DNA of 64,000 nt, taken from contig JAWQEG010000490.1 of the NCBI GenBank assembly GCA_033782935.1, forward strand, positions 2,634,001-2,698,000, read 5' to 3'. The notes beneath the pieces were generated by a model that made no database searches, was not told the DNA's origin, and saw only the letters and a program-made list of their open reading frames with translations. The stretch's first letter is position 1. Each line of letters begins with the position of its first letter. This document shows positions 9,277 through 22,379 of the stretch, piece after piece. This DNA comes from Petrolisthes cinctipes (Eukaryota; Arthropoda; Malacostraca; Decapoda; Porcellanidae). The position numbers and the translations under genes were made by a program.

Positions 9277-12200
9277 ATCGAATTTTCGGGTGTTTTGGGA
9301 CTGAATTTGAGATATCGATTTTTTGGCACCTAAAATGTCGATTTTTAGCATGTTTTTAGCCTATATTTTGAAAATATTCTAGCACTGTGTAGGCATGTAC
9401 AGATTGCTTCTGGGACCCCAAAATATTGAATTTTCGGGTGTTTTGAGCCTGAATTTGAGATATAAACGGGTACAGAAGATACATGCACATATTGACTTTG
9501 GGCATCTAAAATATCGATTTTCAGCATGTTTTGGGCCTGTATTTTGAAAATACTCTAACACTGAGTAGGCATGTACAGATTGCTTCTGGGACCCCAAAAT
9601 ATTGAATTTTCGGGTGTTTTGAGCCTGAATTTGAGATATAAACGGGTACTGAAGATGCATGCATATCGACTTTTGTGCACCTAAAAGATCGATTTTCAGT
9701 ATGTTTTGAGCATGTATTTTGAAAATACTCTAACACGGAGTAGGCATGTACAGATCGCTTCTGGGACCCCTAAATATCGATTTTTCGGGTGTTTTGGGAC
9801 TGAATTTGAGATATTGACTTTTTGGCACCTAAAAGATCGATTTTTAGCATGTTTTTAGCCTATATTTTGAAAATATTCTAGCACTGAGTAGGCATGTACA
9901 GATTGCTTCTGGGACCCCAAAATATTGAATTTTCGGGTGTTTTGAGCCTGAATCTGAGATATAAACGGGTACAGAAGATACATGCACATATTGACTTTGG
10001 TCACCAAAAATATCGATTTTCAGCATGTTTTGGGCCTGAATTTTGAAAATACTCTAACACTGAGTAGGCCTGTACAGATCGCTTCTGGGACCCCAAAATA
10101 TCGAAATTTCGGGTGTTTAGGGCCAGAATTTGAGATATAAACGGGTACAGAAGATGCATGCACAAATCGACTTTTGGGCACCTAAAAGATCGATTTTCAG
10201 TATGTTTTTGGCCTGTATTTTGAAAATACTCTAACACGGAGTAGGCATGTACAGATACCTTCTGGGACCTCTAAACATCGAATTTTCGGGTGTTTTGAGC
10301 CTGAATTTGAGATATAAACGGGTACAGAAGATGCATGCACATATCGACTTTTGGGCACCTAAAAGATCGATTTTCAGTATGTTTTTGGCCTGTATTTTGA
10401 AAATACTCTAACACGGAGTAGGCATGTGCAGATACCTTCTGGGACCTCTAAATATCGAATTTTCGGGTGTTTTGGGACTGAATTTGAGATATCGATTTTT
10501 TGGCACCTAAAATGTCGATTTTTAGCATGTTTTTAGCCTATATTTTGAAAATATTCTAGCACTGTGTAGGCATGTACAGATTGCTTCTGGGACCCCAAAA
10601 TATTGAATTTTCGGTGTTTTGAGCCTGAATTTGAGATATAAACGGGTACAGGAGATACATGCACATATTGACTTTGGGCATCTAAAATATCGATTTTCAG
10701 CATGTTTTGGGCCTGTATTTTGAAAATACTCTAACACTGAGTAGGCATGTACAGATTGCTTCTGGGACCCCAAAATATTGAATTTTCGGGTGTTTTCAGC
10801 CTGAATTTGAGATATAAACGGGTACTGAAGATGCATGCACATATCGACTTTTGTGCACCTAAAAGATCGATTTTCAGTATGTTTTGAGCATGTATTTTGT
10901 AAATACTCTAACACGGAGTAGGCATGTACAGATCGCTTCTGGGACCCCTAAATATCGATTTTTCGGGTGTTTTGGGACTGAAATTGAGATATCGACTTTT
11001 TGGCACCTAAAAGATCGATTTTTAGCATGTTTTTAGCCTATATTTTGAAAATATTCTAGCACTGTACAGATTGCTTCTGGGACCCCAAAATATTGAATTT
11101 TCGGGTGTTTTGAGCCTGAATTTGAGATATAAACGGGTACAGAAGATACATGCACATATTGACTTTGGGCACCAAAAATATCGATTTTCAGCATGTTTTG
11201 GGCCTGAATTTTGAAAATACTCTAACACGGAGTAGGCATGTACAGATCGCTTCTGGGACCCCAAAATATCGAATTTTCGGGTGTTTAGGGCCAGAATTTG
11301 AGATAAAAACGGGTACAGAAGATGCATGCACATATCGACTTTTGGGCACCTAAAAGATCGATTTTCAGTATGTTTTTGGCCTGTATTTTGAAAATACTCT
11401 AACACGGAGTAGGCATGTACAGATACCTTCTGGGACCTCTAAATATCGAATTTTCGGGTGTTTTGGGACTGAATTTGAGATATCGATTTTTTGGCACCTA
11501 AAATGTCGATTTTTAGCATGTTTTTAGCCTATATTTTGAAAATATTCTAGCACTGTGTAGGCATGTACAGATTGCTTCTGGGACCCCAAAATATTGAATT
11601 TTCGGGTGTTTTGAGCCTGAATTTGAGATATAAACGGGTACAGAAGATACATGCACATATTGACTTTGGGCATCTAAAATATCGATTTTCAGCATGTTTT
11701 GGGCCTGTATTTTGAAAATACTCTAACACTGAGTAGGCATGTACAGATTGCTTCTGGGACCCCAAAATATTGAATTTTCGGGTGTTTTGAGCCTGAATTT
11801 GAGATATAAACGGGTACTGAAGATGCATGCACATATCGACTTTTGTGCACCTAAAAGATCGATTTTCAGCATGTTTTGGGCCTGAATTTTGAAAATACTC
11901 TAACACGGAGTAGGCATGTACAGATTGCTTCTGGGACCCCAAAATATCGAATTTTCGGGTGTTTAGGGCCAGAATTTGAGATATAAACGGGTACAGAAGA
12001 TGCATGCACATATCGACTTTTGGGCACCTAAAAGATCGATTTTCAGTATGTTTTTGGCCTGTATTTTGAAAATACTCTTAACACGGAGTAGGCATGTACA
12101 GATACCTTCTGGGACCTCTAAATATCGAATTTTCGGGTGTTTTGGGACTGAATTTGATATATCGATTTTTTGGCACCTAAAATGTCGATTTTTAGCATGT

Positions 12201-15200
12201 TTTTAGCCTATATTTTGAAAATATTCTAGCACTGTGTAGGCATGTACAGATTGCTTCTGGGACCCCAAAATATTGAATTTTCGGGTGTTTTGAGCCTGAA
12301 TTTGAGATATAAACGGGTACAGAAGATACATGCACATATTGACTTTAGGCCTCTAAAATATCGATTTTCAGCATGTTTTGGGCCTGTATTTTGAAAATAC
12401 TCTAACACTGAGTAGGCATTTACAGATTGCTTCTGGGACCCCAAAATATTGAATTTTCGGGTGTTTTGAGCCTGAATTTGAGATATAAACGGGTACTGAA
12501 GATGCATGCACATATCGACTTTTGTGCACCTAAAAGATCGATTTTCAGTATGTTTTGAGCATGTATTTTGAAAATACTCTAACACGGAGTAGGCATGTAC
12601 AGATCGCTTCTGGGACCCCTAAATATCGAATTTTTGGGTGTTTTGGGACTGAATTTGAGATATCGACTTTTTGGCACCTAAAAGATCGATTTTTAGCATG
12701 TTTTTAGCCTATATTTTGAAAATATTCTAGCACTGAGTAGGCATGTACAGATTGCTTCTGGGACCCCAAAATATTGAATTTTCGGGTGTTTTGAGCCTGA
12801 ATTTGAGATATAAACGGGTACAGAAGATACATGCACATATTGACTTTGGGCACCAAAAATATCGATTTTCAGCATGTTTTGGGCCTGAATTTTGAAAATA
12901 CTCTAACACGGAGTAGGCATGTACAGATCGCTTCTGGGACCCCAAAATATTGAATTTTCGGGTGTTTAGGGCCAGAATTTGAGATATAAACGGGTACAGA
13001 AGATGCATGCACATATCGACTTTTGGGCACCTAAAAGATCGATTTTCAGTATGTTTTTGGCCTGTATTTTGAAAATACTCTTAACACGGAGTAGGCATGT
13101 ACAGATACCTTCTGGGACCTCTAAATATCGAATTTTCGGGTGTTTTGGGACTGAATTTGAGATATCGATTTTTTGGCACCTAAAATGTCGATTTTTAGCA
13201 TGTTTTTAGCCTATATTTTGAAAATATTCTAGCACTGTGTAGGCATGTACAGATTGCTTCTGGGACCCCAAAATATTGAATTTTCGGGTGTTTTGAGCCT
13301 GAATTTGAGATATAAACGGGTACAGAAGATGCATGCACATATCGACTTTTGTGCACCTAAAAGATCGATTTTCAGTATGTTTTGGGCCTGTATTTTGAAA
13401 ATACTCTAACACTGAGTAGGCATGTACAGATTGCTTCTGGGACCCCAAAATATTGAATTTTCGGGTGTTTTGAGCCTGAATTTGAGATATAAACGGGTAC
13501 TGAAGATGCATGCACATATCGACTTTTGTGCACCTAAAAGATCGATTTTCAGTATGTTTTGAGCATGTATTTTGAAAATACTCTAACACGGAGTAGGCAT
13601 GTACAGATCGCTTCTGGGACCCCTAAATATCGAATTTTCGGGTGTTTTGGGACTGAATTTGAGATATCGACTTTTTGGCACCTAAAAGATCGATTTTTAG
13701 CATGTTTTTAGCCTATATTTTGAAAATATTCTAGCACTGTACAGATTGCTTTTGGGACCCCAAAATATTGAATTTTCGGGTGTTTTGAGCCTGAATTTGA
13801 GATATAAACGGGTACAGAAGATACATGCACATATTGACTTTGGGCACCAAAAATATCGATTTTCAGCATGTTTTGGGCCTGAATTTTGAAAATACTCTAA
13901 CACGGAGTAGGCATGTACAGATCGCTTCTGGGACCCCAAAATATCGAATTTTCGGGTGTTTAGGGCCTGAATTTGAGATATAAACGGGTACAGAAGATGC
14001 ATGCACATATCGACTTTTGGGCACCTAAAAGATCGATTTTCAGTATGTTTCTGGCCTGTATTTTCAAAATACTCTAACACGGAGTAGGCATGTACAGATA
14101 CCTTCTGGGACCTCTAAATATCGAATTTTCGGGTGTTTTGGGACTGAATGTGAGATATCGATTTTTTGGCACCTAAAATGTCGATTTTTAGCATGTTTTT
14201 AGCCTATATTTTGAAAATATTCTAGCACTGTGTAGGCATGTACAGATTGCTTCTGGGACCCCAAAATATTGAATTTTCGGGTGTTTTTGAGCCTGAATTT
14301 GAGATATAAACGGGTACAGAAGATACATGCACATATTGACTTTGGGCATCTAAAATATCGATTTTCAGCATGTTTTGGGCCTGTATTTTGAAAATACTCT
14401 AACACTGAGTAGGCATGTACAGATTGCTTCTGGGACCACAAAATATTGAATTTTCGGGTGTTTTGAGCCTGAATTTGAGATATAAACGGGTACTGAAGAT
14501 GCATGCGCATATCGACTTTTGTGCACATAAAAGATCGATTTTCAGTATGTTTTGAGCATGTATTTTGAAAATACTCTAACACGGAGTAGGCATGTACAGA
14601 TCGCTTCTGGGACCCCTAAATATCGAATTTTCGGGTGTTTTGGGACTGAATTTGAGATATCGACGTTTTCGCACCTAAAAGATCGATTTTTAGCATGTTT
14701 TTAGCCTATATTTTGAAAATATTCTAGCACTGAGTAGGCATGTACAGATTGCTTCTGGGACCCCAAAATATTGAATTTTCGGGTGTTTTGAGCCTGAATT
14801 TGAGATATAAACGGGTACAGAAGATACATGCACATATTGACTTTGGGCACCAAAAATATCGATTTTCAGCATGTTTTGGGCCTGAATTTTGAAAATACTC
14901 TAACACGGAGTAGGCATGTACAGATCGCTTCTGGGACCCCAAAATATCGAATTTTCGGGTGTTTAGGGCCAGAATTTGAGATATAAACGGGTACAGAAGA
15001 TGCATGCACATATCGACTTTTGGGCACCTAAAAGATCGATTTTCAGTATGTTTTTGGCCTGTATTTTGAAAATACTCTAACACGGAGTAGGCATGTACAG
15101 ATACCTTCTGGGACCTCTAAATATCGAATTTTCGGGTGTTTTGGGACTGAATTTGAGATATCGATTTTTTGGCACCTAAAATGTCGATTTTTAGCATGTT

Positions 15201-15725
15201 TTTAGCCTATATTTTGAAAATATTCTAGCACTGTGTAGGCATGTACAGATTGCTTCTGGGACCCCAAAATATTGAATTTTCGGGTGTTTTGAGCCTGAAT
15301 TTGAGATATAAACGGGTACAGAAGATACATGCACATATTGACTTTGGGCATCTAAAATATCGATTTTCAGCATGTTTTGGGCCTGTATTTTGAAAATACT
15401 CTAACACTGAGTAGGCATGTACAGATTGCTTCTGGGACCCCAAAATATTGAATTTTTGGGTGTTTTGAGCCTGAATTTGAGATATAAACGGGTACTGAAG
15501 ATGCATGCACATATCGACTTTTGTGCACCTAAAAGATCGATTTTCAGTATGTTTTGAGCATGTATTTTGAAAATACTCTAACACGGAGTAGGCATGTACA
15601 GATCGCTTCTGGGACCCCTAAATATCGAATTTTCGAGTGTTTTGGGACTGAATTTGAGATATCGATTTTTTGGCACCTAAAAGATCGATTTTTAGCATGT
15701 TTTTAGCCTATATTTTGAAAATATT
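9277..15725 (+). repeat. Satellite array, block B (about 500-bp higher-order repeat)
   Basis: Continuation of block A in the same orientation and phase, with about 13 higher-order units of roughly 490-502 bp. Several units are 10 bp shorter because of a small deletion (the text between ACTG and TACAGATT). This deletion recurs at about 11,060 and 13,740, so it has spread within the array. A few hybrid units have an extra or missing monomer (for example around 10,260-10,490 and 11,820-11,890), consistent with unequal exchange. Frames of 60-150 codons repeat with the array and are not genes. The array ends abruptly at a TTTTTACTTG junction. Confidence 0.95.
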
Positions 15726-15787
15726 TTTTACTTGTTCACCGCTTCCTCTCTGCTACAGATTTCTACAATATGCCACTAGGAGGCATC

Positions 15788-16171
15788 ACACACAAATAAG
15801 GATACTATATATCAATGTCGCATTTCAGAACAATAAAATTAATAATGGATCACTTCCACATACAAAAATAATTACAAATTGTTATAGTAATTTGCCTTTT
15901 ACATATTAACGCTAATGATGACGTTGCACAAATACAGTAACGTTATTAGTTGCACATTTAACATATATAAATGTTGTCAGTGAGTTTCGTAATTACAAAG
16001 TCTTCCTAAAGTTATCTTTCTACTTACACAAAGTTCAAAACTACACTTTATTATTGTGTGGGTCATGGAATGTTCAGAATTCTTTCAGAAGGTTGGCGGA
16101 CAGATAATATTAAGAACCACTGACTGACAGTGATGCTTTGGCTTAACATTTATACTAAACTCATATCAATA
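15788..16171 (+). repeat. Left copy of a 384-bp inverted repeat
   Basis: Reverse complement of 18,926-19,309 with only a handful of differences. It begins next to the end of satellite block B. The right copy begins next to satellite block D, which runs the other way. The satellite plus its unique flank are therefore mirrored about the interval 16,172-18,925. Confidence 0.92.
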
Positions 16172-17384
16172 CCTCACTTAGAGTTGTCATAGATTTCAAT
16201 CACTCACGCTTGAGACAAAGGTGGATGTGGAAAACATTATTATGAAGGAGAATGGTAGTAGGAATGTCATGGGTTAGGGAAGGGATTAAATGATTACAAG
16301 GTAGGATACAGGTGTGTAATAAAGCAAGAAGTATTATGTCTATTTATGATAGTTGTAAGGAGGAGTGAAGTATACACCAAGGGAGAGTTAGGTGAGCAAG
16401 AAAAGTCATCAAGAGGAGTGATGCTATTTAATACTAATAATCACGATGGATATAATATTTTATTGATACACTAATCTGAGTATGATTGTGAGCGTTAAAA
16501 CTATAAGGTTTACGCCTACAGTATTTCAATTTTCAAGTCAGTACAATTACAACTTAAATCTCAGAATATATCAGAGTGAGTAAGGCATAATTAAGACGAG
16601 TCAATGAAATGAAACTGATACGAGAGATTGGGGATTGGAAAGACAAGAAAAAAGTCCAGTCCAGTGTGGTAATAGGAAGGAACAAAAGAGGGAATGATTG
16701 ATAGAGACAATGGAAAGAAGAGTATTTGTCACACTGTATTACCTATGTTAAACAAATGGTAACGAATAATGTTAAATCACAACAGGGACGAAATATTCAT
16801 GTTACTAAAATACATGTCGAAGTTTAAATTAATACTTCATAACAACAGAGGTATAAATGGAAGGTTACTTAACACTGAATGGGGAGAGGAGAGGCCAGGA
16901 GGGGAAGTACAGTATTTATAGAACAAAAAAAAACATGTAACACACACTGCCATTATCTATGTTGATGACGTGTGTATCTGGCAACATTATTGTATTCTTG
17001 CAATGTTACCTCTATGACTGAAAATGCTTTGGTATATTTAATATACAACTTTCTGGCAACATTATATATATTTCTGTGTGTTGGTGTCCGTAAACAAAAA
17101 TCTTCCTGCACCAATATCATATATTTCTCGATAATATTATAATTCCACCTTCTCAACATATATAATATTATATAGTAATATTATAACTTTGAGGAATTTT
17201 TCGTTAAATTATTTTAGTTCACATATGGTTATCTGTAATATTAGACATTTAAACCATATTTACCTGTCAATTCTATCACATAGAGTGTTCTCTGATTAAC
17301 AGGAACGTATCATGGACTAAGAAATACAAACTTCAGGTATTGACTGTACAGCTGTGTTTATGATTCCCTGAGACACATCTTGTG
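16172..17384. other. AT-rich unique DNA, no feature recognised
   Basis: About 1.2 kb of AT-rich sequence between the 384-bp repeat and the 97-bp duplication. Only short open frames occur, and none has a recognisable domain or convincing splice borders. Confidence 0.6.
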
Positions 17385-17561
17385 GAGGGAACTTGACCTT
17401 CTCTATCCTTACTGGACAGTAGGTAGTTGAATCAAACTGTCTGACCAACACACACAGTGAAGCTAACAATAATATTATATTGAGGGAACTTGACCTTCTC
17501 TATCCTTACTGGACAGCAGGTAGTTGAATCAAACTGTCTGACCAACACACACAGTGAAGCT
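17385..17561 (+). repeat. 97-bp-spaced direct duplication
   Basis: An 80-bp segment starting GAGGGAACTTGACCTT occurs at 17,385-17,464 and again at 17,482-17,561 with one change. It immediately precedes the start of satellite block C. Confidence 0.9.
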
Positions 17562-18767
17562 GCATACTCAGTGTTAGAATGTTTTCAAAATACGGGCTCA
17601 AAACATGCTGAAAATCGATATTTTAGGTGCAAAAAGTCGATATGTGCATGCATCTTCGGTACCCTTTTATATCTCAAATTCAGACTCAAAACACCCGAAA
17701 ATTCGATATTTTTTGGTCCCAGAAGCGATCTCTACATGCCTACTCAGTGTTAGAATATTTTCAAAATACAGGCCCAAAACATGATGAAAATCGATATTTT
17801 AGGTGCGCAAAGTCAATATGTGCATGCATCTTCTGTACCCGTTTATATTCCAAATTCAGAATCAAAACACCCGAAAATTCGATATTTTTGGGTCCCAGAA
17901 GCGATCTGTACATGAGTACTCAGTGCTAAAATGTTTTCAAAAGATATGCCCAATACATGCTAAAAATCAATATTTTAGGTGTCCACAGTCGATAGGTGCA
18001 TGCATCTTCTGTACCCGTTTATATCTCAAATCCAGGCTCAAAACACCCGAAAATTTGCTTTTTTGGGTCTCAGAAGCGATCTGTACATGCCTACTCAGTG
18101 CTAGAATCTTTTAAAAATATAGGCCCAAAACATGCTAAAAAATCGATATTTTAGGTGTCTTCTGTACCCGTTTATATCTCAAATTCAAACTCAAAATAAC
18201 CTAAATTTCGATATTTTTGGGTCCCATAAGCGATCTGTACATGAATACTCAGTGCTAGAATGTTTTCAAATTACATGCCCAAAACATGCTGAAAATCGAT
18301 ATTTTAGGTGCCCAAAGTCAATATGTGTATGCATCTTCTGTACCCTTTTATATCTCAAATTCAGGCTCAAAACACACAAAAATTCGATATTTTTGGGTCC
18401 TAGAAGCGATCTCTACATACCTACTCAGTGTTAGAATATTTTCAAAATACAGGCTCATATCACGCTGAAAATTGATATTCTAGGTGCAAAAAGTCGATAT
18501 GTTCATGGATCTTCTCTACCCGTTTATATCTCAAATTCAGGCTCAAAACATTCGAAAACTCGATATTTTAGGTCCCAGAAGCGATTTGTACATGCCTACT
18601 CAGTGTTAGAATATTTTCAAAATACAGGCCTAAAACATGATAAATATCGATATTTTAGGTGCCCAAAGTCAATATGTGCATGCATCTTCTGTACCCGTTT
18701 ATATCCCAAATTCAGGATCAAATCACCCGAAAATTTGATATTTTTGGGTCCCAGAAACGATCTGTAC
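17562..18767 (-). repeat. Diverged satellite, block C (reverse orientation)
   Basis: About seven monomers of the same satellite family as blocks A and B, but reversed. The TACTCAGTG landmark recurs at 17,565, 17,741, 17,917, 18,092, 18,246, 18,422 and 18,597. Spacing is 175-176 bp except for one 154-bp monomer lacking about 22 bp. Monomers differ from each other more than in blocks A and B, and the regular 501-bp grouping is absent, so this block looks older. Confidence 0.93.
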
Positions 18768-18925
<158 letters not shown>

Positions 18926-19309
18926 ATTGATATGAGTTTAGTATAAATGTTAAGCCAAAGCATCACTGTCAGTCAGTGGTTCTTAATATTATCTGTCCGC
19001 CAACCTTCTGAAAGAATTCTGAACATTCCATGACCCACACAATAATAAAGTGTAGTTTTGAACTTTGTGTAAGTAGAAAGATAACTTAAGGAAGACTTTG
19101 TAATTACGAAACTCACTGACAACATTTATATATGTTAAATGTGCAACTAATAACGTTACTGTATTTGTGCAACGTCATCATTAGTGTTAATATGTAAAAG
19201 GCAAATTACTATAATAATTTGTAATTATTTTTGTATGTGGAAGTGATCCATTATTAATTTTATTGTTCTGAAATGCGACATTGATATATAGTATCCTTAT
19301 TTGTGTGTC
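18926..19309 (-). repeat. Right copy of the 384-bp inverted repeat
   Basis: Mirror of 15,788-16,171. It is flanked by the TA microsatellite on the left and reversed satellite on the right. Confidence 0.92.
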
Positions 19310-19492
19310 CCAGATGCGATCTGTACATGCATAGTCAGTGCTAGAATATTTTCAAAATACAGGCCCAGAACAAGCTGAAAATCGATATTTTAGGTGACCA
19401 AGTCAATATTTGCATGCATCTTCTGTACCCGTTTACATCCCAAATTCAGGCTCAAAACACCCGAATATTCGATTTTATTGGGGCCCAGAAGC
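19310..19492 (-). repeat. Diverged satellite, block D (about one monomer)
   Basis: One reversed satellite monomer following the right 384-bp repeat. It is cut off at about 19,492 by a Penelope-like fragment. Confidence 0.88.
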
Positions 19493-19939
19493 AGTCTGGT
19501 AAAGATTTTAAAACTAGAGTATCACAACATAAATATAGCGTCAAGGTGGGACAACAAAGTAGTGGATTATTCCAACATAAAGCTATCAACAATCACCATA
19601 TTAATTGGGCTGGCTCTAAAGTTTTAGCTAAGGCAAAATGTTTTTATGAAAGAAATGTAATCGAATCTTGTATGATTTCTAATACATATGATAGAAATGT
19701 GAATTTGAGTTATGGTCATTTTAAGTGTGATAAAATGTTGACAGATATGGTAATTAAGAGATTCCCGCCAGACTAATCTGGGCATGTGATGTGAGGTGAG
19801 GTGAGTTCTCTTTTAGCTCCACCCCCAGGTGGCCTATATGTATATATACTCCGACTATACCCTTTTATGTTTCACTCTGTCTGAGGATGTAATATACGAA
19901 AGTACTTACTGTACTGTTTATTATTTCTCCTGGTTATTT

Positions 19940-19944
<5 letters not shown>
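19493..19944 (+). mobile_element. Penelope-like element, truncated 3' end (GIY-YIG endonuclease tail)
   Basis: The frame ending at 19,776 encodes the C-terminal part of a GIY-YIG-type endonuclease as found in Penelope-like elements. It has SQHKYSV, then HKAINNHHINW, then AKCFYERNVIES, the conserved spacing of that domain. The RT and the catalytic GIY-YIG start are absent, so the fragment is dead. About 150 bp of 3' region follow and include a hammerhead-like core at 19,881. It has landed within the diverged satellite. Confidence 0.8.
19881..19903 (+). ncRNA. Hammerhead-ribozyme-like core motif in a Penelope 3' region
   Basis: CTGAGGA is followed by a 3-bp stem (GTA/TAC) and then GAAA, the order of hammerhead core elements. 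A possible short stem III follows (GTAC, 5-nt loop, GTAC). One extra nucleotide separates CTGAGGA from the stem. Penelope-like elements are known to carry minimal hammerhead ribozymes. Activity cannot be judged from sequence alone. Confidence 0.4.
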
Positions 19945-19993
<49 letters not shown>

Positions 19994-20002
19994 TTTTTTT
20001 TC
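19945..20002. repeat. (TA)n followed by poly(T)
   Basis: A short TA microsatellite and a run of about 27 T separate two Penelope-like fragments that point in opposite directions. Confidence 0.95.
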
Positions 20003-20164
20003 TTTTAGGCAAACGAGGTTAAAGGAAATTGATATTTCTGTATTGGAAATTTTATTGTTGAGTTTTTCTAATTTTCTAACAGTTTTTCTTTGTTCTTGGT
20101 TGAGTTGTTGTAATAGTTGGCCGAAGTTCCTTGACGTTTCGGAGAGATCATTATCCATCCTCAG
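20003..20164 (-). mobile_element. Penelope-like element, 5' coding fragment (minus strand)
   Basis: A minus-strand frame starting near 20,158 reads about 55 residues with FGQLLQQLNQEQRK, then NTEISISFNLVCLKE. It resembles the N-terminal helical region that precedes the RT of Penelope-like elements, and it parallels the fragment at 26,534-26,760. It stops at the poly(T)/(TA)n tract. The hammerhead-like motif (20,132-20,164) overlaps its start codon. Confidence 0.65.
20132..20164 (-). ncRNA. Hammerhead-like core motif, second copy
   Basis: On the minus strand CTGAGGA is followed by a loop closed by GGA/TCC and then CGAAACGTC. The layout matches 19,881 and 22,693, including one extra base before the stem, although the surrounding sequence differs. 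Confidence 0.4.
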
Positions 20165-20594
20165 AAGGGATGTAAGTGAAGTAGTGTTGAGATTTACCTC
20201 TATTTATGGCTGTCTGCTGGGTAAGGGGGCGGGGCTAGGGCAGGTTAGCTGGCTCCTGATTGGTCGGGCCACGGGTTGGCTGATCATGGTGGATTGCTGG
20301 CTGTCTGGAGGATCTTAGAAGGTAAGTATGTTGGGGGTTGGACTGTTGACTGGCTCTGTTGGTTGTTTGGGTGGTATATATATATACAGTATCTTTATCT
20401 TTCTGCCTATCTATTTACCATTGATGAAATGCATTAGTTGTTGCTTGTACAAAATAATAAGAGTGGAATGGTGATGATGCCATGTGTGACCATACGCTCT
20501 ACTTTGACATTTTATTCTCCTCTCCCATAAGTTCCAAAATCTCCCTCTCACGTTCTCACTTTCTCTATTGCTCTCTCCCTCTCTCCATACTTGA

Positions 20595-20645
<51 letters not shown>

Positions 20646-21439
20646 GAAATCCCCATCGTTGAGGCAAAAATGGAGTGAGTTTATTTCCTCTCTCTCCAAG
20701 GTTAACCTTACCAACGAGAACTTTTGGGTGTAAGGTTACCCTCCATACACACGGGTCTGGGACTACAAACAATATTATAGTAAGAACAAAGGTTTTTTAT
20801 CCCCTTGTTTAGCCAATATATAAATATTATCAGGTGTCTCAGACCAGTTATTACACAGAAGAAAACAAGTTATTAATTGTGTGTGTGTGATCCTACAAGT
20901 TCTCCACTCATAGATTCTAGTGTTCTTCCCAACATCCTGAAAGTGTGTATGGTAATAACATACAACCCTTGTCAAGGGGAATGTGAAAGTTACTATATTG
21001 ATTTGACAAGATGTAATAACACAATAATTTACAAAGGATTATGTTGTTCACAGTACACTGGAATTCATTATCTAATATGTTTTATCTCTTCCTCCACTGT
21101 CCCAACGGATGACGTCATGATACTTCCTGTGTGCGCACCCCACTAAGCCCCCCCGCACCACCCTAAACCCCCCCACACACACTCATGTCTGTATTTACTA
21201 CACAACACATAATATTACAACACCAACACCAATCACATTATTGTAAACTACACACAGTTGGTCAATTCCACACTGGTTGGTATTGGTTTGTAAGCACGCA
21301 AACGAAAGAATGTAAACCATATAAATGACTTCTGGGTGAATTATTTAATGAATTTGGTGAGTAAACTATACAGTGATCATCATTATCTAACTGTTGGATA
21401 GATTTTGTGAATGTGGATACTCAGCTTTTGGATGATTAT
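20165..21439. other. Unique DNA with a (CT)n tract, no gene supported
   Basis: Contains (CT)n at 20,601-20,643, short GGT/CAG-rich stretches and several weak open frames without recognisable domains. The frame at 20,877-21,146 is Cys-containing (QGECESYY, RCNNTI), but I found no convincing splice borders or family match. Confidence 0.5.
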
Positions 21440-21865
21440 GAAGCCTTGCAAGTGTGGTTAGTTAGGAAGCTTACAAACCAATACCACTGTGGAATCAACC
21501 CTAAAATAATGAAGCCTCACAAGTGTGGTTGGTTAGGAAACTAACAAACGAATACCACTGTGGAATCAACCCTAAAATAATGAAGCCTTACAAGTGTGGT
21601 TGGTTAGGAAACTAACAAACGAATACCACTGTGGAATCAACCCTAAAATAATGAAGCCTTACAAGTGTGGTTGGTTAGGAAGGTAACAAACGAATACCAC
21701 TGTGGAATTAACCCTAAAATAATGAAGCCTTACAAGTGTGGTTGGTTAGGAAGGTAACAACTGAATACCACTGTGGAATGGACCCTAAAATAATGAAGCC
21801 TTACAAGTGTGGTTGGTTAGGAAGGTAACAAACGTATACCACTGTGGAATGGACCCAATGTTATT
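21440..21865 (+). repeat. 71-bp tandem repeat, six copies
   Basis: GAAGCCT(T/C)(A/G)CAAGTGTGG recurs at 21,440, 21,511, 21,582, 21,653, 21,724 and 21,795, a perfectly regular 71-bp period. The first copy is the most divergent. The units contain no open frame through the array. Confidence 0.95.
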
Positions 21866-21899
21866 ATTGTTGTTATATTACAGACATCATGTGTGTGTA

Positions 21900-21978
21900 C
21901 AATGATAGTGTGTGTGTGTGTGTGTGTGTGTAGATTGATGGGGTGTGTGTGTGTATACAGTTATAGGGTAGTGTGTGT

Positions 21979-22020
<42 letters not shown>
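21900..22020. repeat. (GT)n and (AAT)n microsatellites
   Basis: Interrupted GT tracts at 21,907-21,980 and AAT repeats at 21,981-22,017. An acceptor-like segment (TTATATTACAGACATC, about 21,875) just upstream resembles the 5' border of the signal-peptide exon at 23,995. Confidence 0.93.
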
Positions 22021-22022
<2 letters not shown>

Positions 22023-22379
22023 GAAGGTTTATTTGATACAGGCAGCCAAGGGCTGAAAATATACATTATAAAATGGTGATGGAAATAGGTGATATTTTAT
22101 AGATACATATAAATGAATGAACAGACTTACACAAATACATTTTCGGACATACTCACATAATATTCATTCACACAAACCAACAGACAGACGTACACAATTA
22201 CAATCACGCATGTTCACTCACACATGCACATAGTACAAATATTTACATGTGCTTTTGGTTTATTAGAGAGACCATTGTGGGGATGGGACTATTTTTATAT
22301 CTTTCTGTCCTAGCTCTGATGGGTTTGAGTAGGTTGTAGTGACGGACGTGGTGGGGTTTGGGAATGGTGGGTGGGAGGA

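Noticed and set aside
20877..21146. Cys-containing 89-codon frame as an exon
   Set aside because: No convincing acceptor or donor and no recognisable domain. The start falls in a GT repeat.
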